Below are positions 19,318 to 27,374 of a DNA stretch of 37,772 nucleotides, piece by piece. Made by a program: the position numbers and the translations under genes. Each line of letters begins with the position of its first letter. Position 1 is the stretch's first letter. Origin of the DNA: Nitrospirota bacterium (GTDB lineage: Bacteria > Nitrospirota > Thermodesulfovibrionia > UBA6902 > DSMQ01); NCBI GenBank assembly GCA_016208965.1, contig JACQXB010000044.1:1-37772 (forward strand). The letters run 5' to 3'. The notes beneath the pieces are model-generated. The model was not told where the DNA came from and did no database searches. It was given only the letters and a program-made list of their open reading frames with translations.

Positions 19318-19818
19318 CTATAGATTATGATTTGCCCTCTGCAATAACCTGAAGGTCATGTTTTTTACCTCGTTTGCTTTAAGCTCATATACCTTCTCTC
19401 TGCATTTCATATATAAATCAAAGCACAAGAGTGTTATTTCATCTATGTTAGACTCAAGTGCTAACAACTCATGGTAAATCACGCCCTCATGAATTTTATC
19501 TTTTAGTTCTTCTCTGATTGCTTTTTTCAGGAGCAAGATAAATGCAATTGCCCCGGATGGAGTAGAATCTTGAACCGCTCTTAGTTTGATAATATTATCA
19601 AGAAATGGAAAGGCACTTTCTATGTCCGTTCCTTCTATGACCGTGGAGAAAATGCCCTCTATCCCTTTTGATATAGTGTGGCTGATAGGATTAGCAAATG
19701 GGTCAGCCTGTTTTCTTAAGTGGTTTGAAGTCTCTTCTGGATAAGTCCCCAGTATCATATCAAACCACCTTTTTAAAATGGCGGTTTTCTTTGCTATAAT
19801 AAGATCTTTCAGCCCCAT
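19318..19818 (-). CDS. RsbRD N-terminal-domain protein in the dsr operon
   Basis: A protein of 166 residues from the chosen start. GLKDLIIAKKTAILKRWFDMIL at its start and the helical globin-like middle resemble the N-terminal domain of RsbRD, a stressosome co-antagonist of RsbT. No STAS domain follows, so it is a stand-alone sensor-like domain. The frame is open to 19920, but ATG 19818 has GAGAGGAG upstream and gives the family N-terminus; the upstream ATGs lack a ribosome site. It sits between dsrC and dsrM. A regulatory or sensory role for sulfite/redox state is inference from position. Confidence 0.7.
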   Translation of the reverse strand: MGLKDLIIAKKTAILKRWFDMILGTYPEETSNHLRKQADPFANPISHTISKGIEGIFSTVIEGTDIESAFPFLDNIIKLRAVQDSTPSGAIAFILLLKKAIREELKDKIHEGVIYHELLALESNIDEITLLCFDLYMKCREKVYELKANEVKNMTFRLLQRANHNL

Positions 19819-19934
19819 TCTCCTCTCTCTGCTGTTCCCTCTGCCTTTAATAAGCCTTAGCGAAGCATCCCGAACGAGATCCTTTGCCCCCATGATTCGT
19901 GGCTCAGAATAATATCTCATGTCAGATTACTTGC

Positions 19935-19950
19935 TCCCGACCTTTCGGGA
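19935..19950. repeat. TCCCGA/TCGGGA mini-hairpin after dsrC
   Basis: A 6-bp GC-rich stem (TCCCGA at 19935, TCGGGA at 19945) with a 4-base loop lies between dsrC and the RsbRD-like gene. The same stem occurs in the dispersed elements and in the 13971 hairpin. On the minus strand it could cause partial termination after dsrC, leaving dsrC more abundant than the membrane complex, but no U tract follows. Confidence 0.5.
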
Positions 19951-19978
19951 ACAGTCTGCTTATTATGTTTGTATTTAG

Positions 19979-20314
19979 TTATACGCAGCCTGTTGGCTTT
20001 GGAAGCCCGGCGTACCTGCATGCTTGTTTTGCAGGTCCGGCAGGATAAAGCTCATAGAGATATTTTGTGTTGCCCTTTTCAGGCCCCATTGTCTTGGCTA
20101 TCTCCTTAACAAGTATCTTAATCATGGGTGCTATCTGGTACTTCTGAAAATAGTCCCTGAGAAACCTGATTACATCCCAGTGTGCATCTGAGAGTTCAAG
20201 ACCGTCGAGCTTTGCCATCTGGCCTGCTAAGGGCTCACTCCATACCTGCCAGTCATTAAGATAACCTTCTTCATCAACATCGTAAGTTTTTCCCTCAAAT
20301 TCTAATGTTGGCAT
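19979..20314 (-). CDS. dsrC: DsrC, sulfur-carrier protein of dissimilatory sulfite reductase
   Basis: A 111-residue protein of the DsrC/TusE family. The C-terminal arm ACRYAGLPKPTGCV has the two conserved cysteines, C99 and the penultimate C110, separated by ten residues. That spacing marks true DsrC rather than TusE, which has only the last one. In sulfite reduction DsrC leaves DsrAB as a trisulfide that DsrMKJOP reduces; in sulfur oxidation it carries persulfide. It starts after AGGAGG, with a good promoter upstream, and is the first gene of the minus-strand operon. Confidence 0.96.
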   Translation of the reverse strand: MPTLEFEGKTYDVDEEGYLNDWQVWSEPLAGQMAKLDGLELSDAHWDVIRFLRDYFQKYQIAPMIKILVKEIAKTMGPEKGNTKYLYELYPAGPAKQACRYAGLPKPTGCV

Positions 20315-20344
20315 CTAAAACCTCCTTCTATAATTTTAGTGTGT

Positions 20345-20373
20345 ATTTTACTTTGAATGTAGATAAATATCAA
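20345..20373 (-). promoter_or_regulatory. Candidate promoter of dsrC
   Basis: On the minus strand TTGATA (20373-20368) and TAAAAT (20350-20345) are separated by exactly 17 bases, close to the sigma-70 consensus. The start codon of dsrC lies about 30 bases downstream, with AGGAGG six bases before it. The whole dsrC-dsrMKJOP operon would be read from here. Confidence 0.6.
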
Positions 20374-20446
20374 CCTACTGCCTTTATAGATTTTAAAACC
20401 TTAATATAGAGACCTGTTTTTGGTCAAATAAAAAAAACTTATATAT

Positions 20447-21727
20447 TTATAACCTTCTAAGCAATAAAGCTGCATTGACACCGCCGAAGCCAAAGGAATT
20501 TGAAAGGGTGATATTTATGTCCATTGTTTGAGTATTGCGTATAAAATTGAGATTACATCCTGCATCAGGATTTTCAAGATTTATGGTAGGTGTTATTACG
20601 CCCTTACTTATTGAAAGGGCTGTTATTATAGCCTCCACAGCCCCTGCTCCTCCAAGCATATGTCCGAGCATAGATTTACTGGCACTTACAGGGATTTTAT
20701 ACGCCTTTTTGCCAAAGACCTTCTTTATTGCCTCTGCCTCTGCTTTATCTCCAATGATTGTTGATGTGGCATGGGCATTGATATAGTCAATATCATTTAC
20801 AGTAACCCCTGCATCTTTTAACGTCTTGTTTATTGCAAATGCTTCGCCATCGCTATTTGGCTTTGTTGGATGAAACGCGTCTGAAGAGGTTCCATACCCT
20901 ATAATCTCAGCATAAATCTTGGCATTTCTTTTTACTGCACGGCTAAGTTCTTCAAGCACAAGCACTCCTGCACCTTCAGCTATCACAAAACCATCTCTGT
21001 CATTATCAAATGGCCTGCTTGCTCGTTCAGGTTCGTTATTTCTCCTTGAAAGGGCACCTGCTGCGCCATAGCCACCAACTGCCAATCTACATATAGGCGC
21101 CTCTGAACCGCCTGCGATTGCTAAATCAATTTCTCCACCCCTTATAATTTTGAATGCCTCACCAATGGCATTTGACCCTGAGGCACAGGCAGTTGATATG
21201 CCAATTGCAGGACCTCTTATACCAAATCTCATAGATATATAAGATGCCGCCATATTTATTGTGCTTGAAGACATGAGATATGCTGAAAATGGTTTATTAT
21301 CTAAAGTATATCTCTCCATTGCCTTTTCTATGCTCATTATTCCCCCTCTGCTTGAGCCAATGATAACCCCAGCCGAGTTAAGGGTTGACAGTTGACAGTT
21401 GACAGTTGACAGATTTTGATCTCCTATCTTCTGACCCCTGACCCCTGGACCCTGCCGTATAAGTCCTGCATCCTCAGCAGCCATTATTGCTGCTGCTGCA
21501 GCATAATGAATAAATGGGTCAAGTCTTAGGATATCCTTTTTAGAGAGATAATCTTCTGGAGAAAAACCTTTTATTTCCCCTGCAATTTTGCTGGATAATC
21601 CAGAGGGGTTAAACTTTGTTATATAGCCTATGCCCGAAAGACCATTTGTTAAATTCTCCCAGGTAGTTTGTATATTATTCCCAAGCGGTGTAACCGCACC
21701 AATGCCTGTAATTACAACCCTTTTCAT
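20447..21727 (-). CDS. fabF: Beta-ketoacyl-ACP synthase II (FabF) with an internal insertion
   Basis: A 426-residue condensing enzyme of fatty acid synthesis. It begins MKRVVITGIGAVTPLGNN. It has the catalytic cysteine in STACASGSNAIGEA and the two histidines in NAHATSTIIGDKAEAEA and SMLGHMLGGAGAVEA; it ends SNSFGFGGVNAALLLRRL. Residues about 92-117 are an insert between AAEDAGL and GVIIGSSRGG, encoded by tandem repeats (21384-21454), and lengthen the protein by roughly 18-26 residues over the usual 410. The insert lies in a surface region of the thiolase fold and the catalytic residues are intact. No acpP or other fab gene is adjacent, and no clear ribosome site precedes ATG 21727. Confidence 0.93.
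   Translation of the reverse strand: MKRVVITGIGAVTPLGNNIQTTWENLTNGLSGIGYITKFNPSGLSSKIAGEIKGFSPEDYLSKKDILRLDPFIHYAAAAAIMAAEDAGLIRQGPGVRGQKIGDQNLSTVNCQLSTLNSAGVIIGSSRGGIMSIEKAMERYTLDNKPFSAYLMSSSTINMAASYISMRFGIRGPAIGISTACASGSNAIGEAFKIIRGGEIDLAIAGGSEAPICRLAVGGYGAAGALSRRNNEPERASRPFDNDRDGFVIAEGAGVLVLEELSRAVKRNAKIYAEIIGYGTSSDAFHPTKPNSDGEAFAINKTLKDAGVTVNDIDYINAHATSTIIGDKAEAEAIKKVFGKKAYKIPVSASKSMLGHMLGGAGAVEAIITALSISKGVITPTINLENPDAGCNLNFIRNTQTMDINITLSNSFGFGGVNAALLLRRL
21384..21454. repeat. Tandem 7-mer repeats inside fabF
   Basis: Four exact copies of GTTGACA occupy 21384-21411. After about 20 bases, three copies of a CTGACCC-type 7-mer follow (21431-21454). Repeats of this type usually sit in spacers, and this one keeps the fabF frame open on the minus strand, encoding the residues LSTVNCQLSTLN and GPGVRGQK. 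Confidence 0.9.
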
Positions 21728-21761
21728 GCTAAAATATATTAGCACATGTTCATAAATTAAG

Positions 21762-22019
21762 AGATGTTCATTTTCAAAAACAGATGCAGAGCTTTTAGCA
21801 ATACTTATTTCTACTGGCACAAAGGGCAAAACTGCTGAAGAAGTCGCCAAAGATATTCTCAATAAATTCGGTTCATTCAAAGGCATGGCAAACCAGCCCC
21901 TTGAGAAGTTTCTCGAGATTAGAGGACTTGGTGATGTAAAGATTATCAGGATTGCAGCAGCCTTTGAAATTGCAAGAAGGATTGTTAATCAGGTATTGGA
22001 AGAAAAAGAAGATGTCTAA
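21762..22019 (+). pseudogene. RadC N-terminal fragment (truncated at both ends)
   Basis: The frame reads DAELLAILISTGTKGKTAEE, then FLEIRGLGDVKIIRIAAAFEIARRI, then a stop at 22017-22019. This is the helix-hairpin-helix N-terminal domain of RadC (UPF0758). It lacks the normal N-terminal PRE(K/R)L segment, has no start codon in frame (a stop lies at 21753), and lacks the whole C-terminal JAB/MPN domain. It overlaps the restriction-gene start by eight bases. It looks like a remnant left at the junction between fabF and the restriction islet. Confidence 0.8.
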
Positions 22020-25000
22020 GATTAAAGGCAAACCAGAAAGAATTTCTTCTCCCTTTGATACCACCAGCCACAAGACTGAACGCACTGCCAATCAGAAGTT
22101 TGTTGAGTGGATTAATCAGATAGTTAAGGAAAAGAATTTACCTATTGGTATTGCTGAACAAGAGACCGTAGGCGCTGATAGAAAACAACCTGATGTTGTT
22201 ATATTTGAAAGCCCAAAGAGTGAGAGGGTGTTGTGTCTCATAGAGCTAAAGCCTCCCTATTTTAGCCCTTTTGATGAAAAAGAATTAAAAGAACCTGCAC
22301 GGCAAAAGGCAACCAAAAGAAAAGCGAAATACTTTGCAACATCAAATTTTCAATGGCTCATCTGGTTTAACACAGAAAAAGTAAATAGAAATGAGCCTGA
22401 GGAAAGGCAGGTTGTTGACAAATTCCATCTCTCAGGAATTGAAAACCTTGATGATACTGAGGATTTAAGATTTAAAAATTCTATTCTAAAAGGCGTTGAA
22501 AGGTTTCTTGAAGAACTCAGTAGAGTCCATACAGGCATAAAGCCAGAACCATTATTGCCGATAGATGAATTTTTAATATTCCGACTCCAAGAAAAAATAT
22601 ACCGTCTTGCAAAATACTACAGGGCGATTATTAGAGACGAGGCTCATAAGGATGCTGCATTTTCAAGGAAACTGAAAAAATGGTTTATAGAGCAGCAATG
22701 GGCATTTACATATTCAGACAGAGACTTTGAAAAGGCTGCAAGACAGACCGCTTACCTGCTCATAAACAAGATTTTATTTTACGATGTCCTTCAATCAAGA
22801 AGACCAAGACAGCTTGACCCTCTTGCTATTCCTGATGCCCTTACAAAAGGCGGTCTTCTTCAGAAAAATCTTCAGGCTTACTTTGATGAGGTTCTTAAGA
22901 TTGATTACGAACCCATCTACCGCACTGATTTTATTGACCAGATAGCATTTCCTGACAACAGGGCTGTTGTTGAGGAGATAAAAGAGCTTATCAAGGTTCT
23001 CAAGAGATATGATTTCTCCAAGATTGGCTTTGATATTATCGGAAGGATATTTGAAGGGTTAATCCCTCAGGCTGAAAGGCATAATTTAGGGCAATATTTT
23101 ACCAATGCAGATGTAGTTGATATTATCTCAAAGTTCTGCATAAGGCATGAAGATGACAAAGTCCTTGACCCCTCTTGCGGCACTGGAACATTTCTTGTAA
23201 GGGCATATCAGCATAAAAAACTGATGAACCTCCGTAAACCTCATCAAGAAATCTTAAAGACCCTCTGGGGTATAGACATTGCCAAATTTCCCGCTCATCT
23301 TTCAACCATAAACCTTGCAGTAAATGACCTCTCAGTTGATGATAATTATCCTCAAGTACTTAATGAAAATTTCTTTAATCTAACTCCAATTGAAAAAATG
23401 GGTGGAGATGAGGCACGCAAAAAAGAGCTTAAAACCCTCAGCGGCAAAAAGTTTTCAATCCCTTATCCCAGAGTTGTTGACTGCATCATTGGAAATCCTC
23501 CATATACAAGGCAGGAAGAGATTACAGAAATCACAGGGCAGGAAAGTTATAAGGATTCAATGATAAACAAAGCCCTTCTTGAAGGCAAAAGAAAACTGGC
23601 TGATATTTCTAAGAGGGCAGGCATCCATGCCTATTTCTTTGTGCATGGGACAAAATTCCTTAAAGATGGCGGGCAGTTCGGTTTTATCGTCTCAAACTCA
23701 TGGATGGATGTTGATTATGGCAAGGGACTTCAGGAGCTATTTTTAATGAATTATAAAATTGTTGCGATAATTGAATCAAAAGTTGAACGCTGGTTTGAGG
23801 ATGCAGATGTAAATACCTGCATTATTATCCTTGAAAAATGCAAAGACCAAAAAGAGCGGGATGATAATCTTGTTAGATTTGCATATCTCTTTAAACCATT
23901 AAGACATTTCATCCCGCCTGCCCATGATATGTGGGAGAAACAAAAAGAGAGACTTGATGCCATAGAAAAGCTGGAAAAGACAATTCTCTCTCACAATGAC
24001 TTTTACCAGAATGACGAACTCAGGATTTATCCTAAAAAACAAAGCGAGCTATGGGACGAAGGTTTTGACATAGAAGAAAATAAATACACAGGCTCAAAAT
24101 GGGGCAAGTATCTCAGAGCGCCTGAGATATTCTTCAAGATTCTTGAGAAGGGAAAGGATAAGCTTGTACCTTTGAAAGAGATAGCGGATGTTAGATTTGG
24201 AATCAAAACAGGTGCTAATGAATTCTTCTATCTGACAGAAAATGAAATTAAAGAAAAAGGAATTGAGAAAGAGTTCTGGATGCACAAGGATGAGAAGGGT
24301 AATTGGGTGCCGAACAAGGTAACTAAAAGCCCTCAAGAATGTAAATCTATAATAGTTAAATCTGATACCCTAAAATATAGAGTTTTACTGATACATAAAG
24401 ATAAAAAACAGTTAAAAGGAACACATATCTTGCGTTACCTAAGCGAAGGAGAACACGATGGGTTTCATGAGAGACCTACCTGTGAAAGTCGGAAGCCGTG
24501 GTACAATTTGGGTAATCAGCAACCACCAGACGGTCTTTGGTTCAAAGCTTTCAATGAGAGAGTTTTAGCTCCATTAAATACTTATAAAGTATTTTCAAGT
24601 GATAGATTTTATGCAATTTATTTGCATAACAAGACATACAAAAATAAGCTATTTTTCTATCTAAACTCTACCCTTGCTGCTTTAATAGTAGAATTGTTTG
24701 GTAGGGTAAACCTTGGAGAAGGCGCTCTTGATAATATGACTTATGAAGCTGCCGCTATGTTAGTGGTAGATGTCCGTAAACATAATATAGAAGATAGCGG
24801 GAACTTCAAAAGTTTTTTCGAGCGTCCAATTTCTTCAATTTTTGACGAATTAGGAGCTAATACTTCTGATGAAGTCTCTCTCGACAAAGTAAAACCTGAT
24901 CGCCGTGAGCTGGATAAAATCGTGATGGGCGATATCCTTGATCTGACCGATGATGAACAACTTGAGGTTTATAAAGCGGTTGTTGACCTTGTGAAATCAA

Positions 25001-25476
25001 GAATAGAGAAGGCAAAAAGCATTGACAAAAAAGGAAAGACAAAAAAAGGTTTTGATATTGAGCTTTTAACAAGGACAATAAAAGAAAAACTTGGGGATAA
25101 GCTCCTCGGGAATTTTTACAGAGAAAAAATCCTTAACCAGAAAGACCTTAAAATAGTCAAACTTTTTCATCCTATAAAAGAGGTTGAGATTAAAAAAGAC
25201 TTTTTGAAGGGTGGCGGATGGCTTCTCTCGTCAGGCAAAGACTTGATAGAGTGTCAGAGTGAGGTAGAAGCGGAGTATTTAAAGGTTTGGTTTGAGTCAG
25301 GGCTCGAGGAAATAAAAGTCCCACAGGATGAATCTTACATCTCAAAAATCCTTCCTGAACTCAAAGCACTCAAGGAAAAGATTGACCTGACAATCTCAGA
25401 CCATATCTCCTCAATCACCAGCCAAAAGGTGCAGCAAAAGATTTTGCAGAGGTTGCAGGGGGAGTTGTTTGGATAA
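22012..25476 (+). CDS. Type IIG-like restriction-modification enzyme
   Basis: A 1154-residue single-chain enzyme. The N-terminal nuclease has a PD-(D/E)xK pattern, P60-D61 followed by E78-L79-K80 (LIELKPP). A helical linker follows, then a gamma-class adenine methyltransferase with motif I DPSCGTGTFL (about 386-395) and motif IV NPPY (495-498). The C-terminal half contains a probable target-recognition region and a coiled coil-rich tail. Fused nuclease, methylase and specificity are typical of Eco57I-like type IIG enzymes; it lacks the other genes of BREX. ATG 22012 follows a weak GAAGAAAAAGAAG. No separate specificity or nuclease gene is adjacent. Target sequence cannot be read from the gene. 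Confidence 0.88.
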   Translation: MSKIKGKPERISSPFDTTSHKTERTANQKFVEWINQIVKEKNLPIGIAEQETVGADRKQPDVVIFESPKSERVLCLIELKPPYFSPFDEKELKEPARQKATKRKAKYFATSNFQWLIWFNTEKVNRNEPEERQVVDKFHLSGIENLDDTEDLRFKNSILKGVERFLEELSRVHTGIKPEPLLPIDEFLIFRLQEKIYRLAKYYRAIIRDEAHKDAAFSRKLKKWFIEQQWAFTYSDRDFEKAARQTAYLLINKILFYDVLQSRRPRQLDPLAIPDALTKGGLLQKNLQAYFDEVLKIDYEPIYRTDFIDQIAFPDNRAVVEEIKELIKVLKRYDFSKIGFDIIGRIFEGLIPQAERHNLGQYFTNADVVDIISKFCIRHEDDKVLDPSCGTGTFLVRAYQHKKLMNLRKPHQEILKTLWGIDIAKFPAHLSTINLAVNDLSVDDNYPQVLNENFFNLTPIEKMGGDEARKKELKTLSGKKFSIPYPRVVDCIIGNPPYTRQEEITEITGQESYKDSMINKALLEGKRKLADISKRAGIHAYFFVHGTKFLKDGGQFGFIVSNSWMDVDYGKGLQELFLMNYKIVAIIESKVERWFEDADVNTCIIILEKCKDQKERDDNLVRFAYLFKPLRHFIPPAHDMWEKQKERLDAIEKLEKTILSHNDFYQNDELRIYPKKQSELWDEGFDIEENKYTGSKWGKYLRAPEIFFKILEKGKDKLVPLKEIADVRFGIKTGANEFFYLTENEIKEKGIEKEFWMHKDEKGNWVPNKVTKSPQECKSIIVKSDTLKYRVLLIHKDKKQLKGTHILRYLSEGEHDGFHERPTCESRKPWYNLGNQQPPDGLWFKAFNERVLAPLNTYKVFSSDRFYAIYLHNKTYKNKLFFYLNSTLAALIVELFGRVNLGEGALDNMTYEAAAMLVVDVRKHNIEDSGNFKSFFERPISSIFDELGANTSDEVSLDKVKPDRRELDKIVMGDILDLTDDEQLEVYKAVVDLVKSRIEKAKSIDKKGKTKKGFDIELLTRTIKEKLGDKLLGNFYREKILNQKDLKIVKLFHPIKEVEIKKDFLKGGGWLLSSGKDLIECQSEVEAEYLKVWFESGLEEIKVPQDESYISKILPELKALKEKIDLTISDHISSITSQKVQQKILQRLQGELFG

Positions 25477-25542
25477 ACTCGCATCATGACGCCGGGCATT
25501 CTGGACAAGGCGTTTAAGGCAGAATTGTAATCAGGCAGTGCA

Positions 25543-25741
25543 ACACCCTAAAAAATAAGTTCTTTTACAATACTTCCCAGATATGCTACTTATAATAAGC
25601 ATAATTGGAAGAGCGGAAAATTATCTTTAAAGTACAAGCTGTTATAAGTAACATCACATCCTGAAAAATAAACCTCTTTACATCATTTCCCAAATATGCT
25701 ATATATAATAAGCATAATCGGAAAGAAAGGAAATTGTTCTT
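25543..25741. repeat. Two ~85-bp direct repeats before the ATPase gene
   Basis: Copy 1 spans 25543-25627 and copy 2 25656-25741; they begin ACA(C/T)CCT(A/G)AAAAATAA and share most bases. Each holds the inverted pair TATGCT...AGCATA separated by ten A/T bases (25582-25603 and 25695-25716), and TATAAT-like boxes lie between the arms. The second copy runs into the ATPase start. They resemble a duplicated promoter/operator, but no -35 box at good spacing is visible. The bases from 25477 to 25542 hold nothing I recognise. Confidence 0.75.
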
Positions 25742-27173
25742 GCAATACAGAGAGTTACTAATCCCATATAACCCCTGGTGGGAAAATCCAGATAAGGCAT
25801 TTGAGCGGCTCCCTTCATTTCACCGGCCAATATTTGATGAAATCTTCAGGGGGCTAAAAGAAATACCTCAAATAGTTTCTATAACAGGTCCAAGGAGAGT
25901 AGGGAAAAGTACACTCATTAGGCAAATAGTTAGAAAGCTTATTACCGAAGGAATAAAGCCTCATAATATTATTTATTACTCGATGGACGACCCCGCTCTA
26001 TTACGCTCAGAAATTAATCATGATAAATTCCTCGATTCATTAATGGATGAGGCACGTAAAAAAGGTAGTAATAATTCAATATATGTTTTTTTGGATGAAA
26101 TACAGAGGTTTGAGCGATGGGAACTTTTTCTTAAAAAATATTATGACCTTCATTATCCTGTCAGGTTCGCTATTTCAGGTTCAGCCTCATCACCAATATT
26201 TAAAAAAAGCAGAGAGAGTCTTTTAGGGCGTATAAAAGATTATCACATCCTGCCTTTCTCATTTAGAGAGTTTCTTCATTTTCATAATAAAGAAAATTCT
26301 CATCTAATAAGCCAATTCAATGAAATTTATAAAACAGGCAAAGCTGTAATGGGAATGTTTACAAAACATCCAGAATATGCAGAATTAGATAAAGTTACAA
26401 TCCCAGGCATACCAGTTGAATTAAGGCAAAACATCGAGGAACGCCTTTCAAGATTTCTTATCGAAGGTGGATTTCCCGAAGTATGGACATTGCCTGACTG
26501 GGAGATGAAACAATCATATCTTTTTGATAACCAGGTAGAAAAAGTAATCTTAGAAGACCTTGTGTTAGCCGTAGAATTAAGAAAGCCGGAAATGCTCAAA
26601 AGATTTTATATTTCTTTATTGGAAAACCCTGGCCGGGAAATAAACTTCCAGCAGTTATCTCAAGATTTAGGAATTAATAGAGCTACTATTGAAAAATATT
26701 TTCCCCTCCTTGAAATGACAGATTTAATACGTCATGCTGAAAAGTTTACTAAAAGTCCTATTAAAGTAAGAAGGGGCAACATTAAATGTTATCTTGTTGA
26801 CCTCGCATTAAGAAATGCTATCTTACGTATTCAAGAAAGTCTTTTAAAGGATGCACAGGTTCTTGGCCTTTATGCCGAAAATCTTGTGTTTAATGCTTTA
26901 AAGAAATGGGAAGGAACGGTTAATATCAGTTACTTCAAAGAAAAAGAATATGAGGTAGATTTCATTGTGCATGTAGGCGCCAGCAGGTATCTGCCAGTTG
27001 AAGTAAAGTACAAAGAAAAAGTTGACGATTCCGAATTACGGACAATCAGAAATTTCTGTGAGCGCCTTAAGTGTTCCACAGGAATTGTGGTTACAAAAAA
27101 GTGGGATGATTTTGGAGCTAAAGATAGGCTTTTTTATATGCCGCTTCCTCACTTTTTGCTCTTGTTTGACTAA
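25734..27173 (+). CDS. AAA+ ATPase with C-terminal DUF4143-type nuclease-like domain
   Basis: A 479-residue protein. The N-terminal P-loop ATPase has Walker A TGPRRVGKST (51-60) and Walker B FLDEIQ (LDEI at 120-123), and a SGSASS sensor-like segment. The central winged-helix part is followed by a C-terminal DUF4143 region with a PD-(D/E)xK-like pattern, E407-V408-D409 ... E423-V424-K425 (LPVEVKYK). Members of this group are common in archaea and anaerobic bacteria, with no settled function. The probable start is TTG 25734 or TTG 25740, after AAAGGA; no ATG start is available near the conserved N-terminus. It lies between the restriction gene and a remnant of that gene's end. Confidence 0.85.
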   Translation: MFLQYRELLIPYNPWWENPDKAFERLPSFHRPIFDEIFRGLKEIPQIVSITGPRRVGKSTLIRQIVRKLITEGIKPHNIIYYSMDDPALLRSEINHDKFLDSLMDEARKKGSNNSIYVFLDEIQRFERWELFLKKYYDLHYPVRFAISGSASSPIFKKSRESLLGRIKDYHILPFSFREFLHFHNKENSHLISQFNEIYKTGKAVMGMFTKHPEYAELDKVTIPGIPVELRQNIEERLSRFLIEGGFPEVWTLPDWEMKQSYLFDNQVEKVILEDLVLAVELRKPEMLKRFYISLLENPGREINFQQLSQDLGINRATIEKYFPLLEMTDLIRHAEKFTKSPIKVRRGNIKCYLVDLALRNAILRIQESLLKDAQVLGLYAENLVFNALKKWEGTVNISYFKEKEYEVDFIVHVGASRYLPVEVKYKEKVDDSELRTIRNFCERLKCSTGIVVTKKWDDFGAKDRLFYMPLPHFLLLFD

Positions 27174-27184
27174 TAGAAAAACAG

Positions 27185-27268
27185 AAGATGGGCATCCTCT
27201 CCTCCATCACAAGCCAGAAATTATAGAACAAAATTTTGCAAAAGTTGCAAGGGGAATTGTTTAACTAA
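27185..27268 (+). pseudogene. Degraded second copy of the restriction gene's 3' end
   Basis: The frame from 27188 reads LSSITSQKL, stop (27224), NKILQKLQGELFN, stop (27266). The end of the restriction enzyme reads ISSITSQKV, then QQKILQRLQGELFG. The match continues at nucleotide level, so this is a homologous 3' fragment with an in-frame stop codon, starting just after the ATPase gene. The rest of the 27269-27374 spacer before moaC holds no feature I recognise other than A/T-rich promoter-like sequence. Confidence 0.8.
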
Positions 27269-27374
27269 ATGGCTGGAACATTCACTCATTGGATGATTAT
27301 TGAGGAAGCTATGGAAAATTTTAGACTAAGAGGCTATTATATATAAAACTTATGAATAGCTTAGAGGCGTTATT

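Noticed and set aside
19819-19920. A longer N-terminus for the RsbRD-like protein.
   Set aside because: The upstream ATGs lack ribosome sites and the extra residues do not resemble the family.
21384-21411. Several TTGACA boxes looking like stacked -35 promoter elements.
   Set aside because: They are units of a 7-base tandem repeat inside fabF, with no TATAAT box at suitable distance; repeat structure explains them.
22012-25476. A BREX PglX methyltransferase.
   Set aside because: The protein has its own N-terminal PD-(D/E)xK nuclease motif and no other BREX gene is near; a type IIG enzyme fits better.
27188-27268. A small separate gene starting at ATG 27188.
   Set aside because: It has an in-frame stop at 27224 and matches the restriction gene's end, so it is a remnant.
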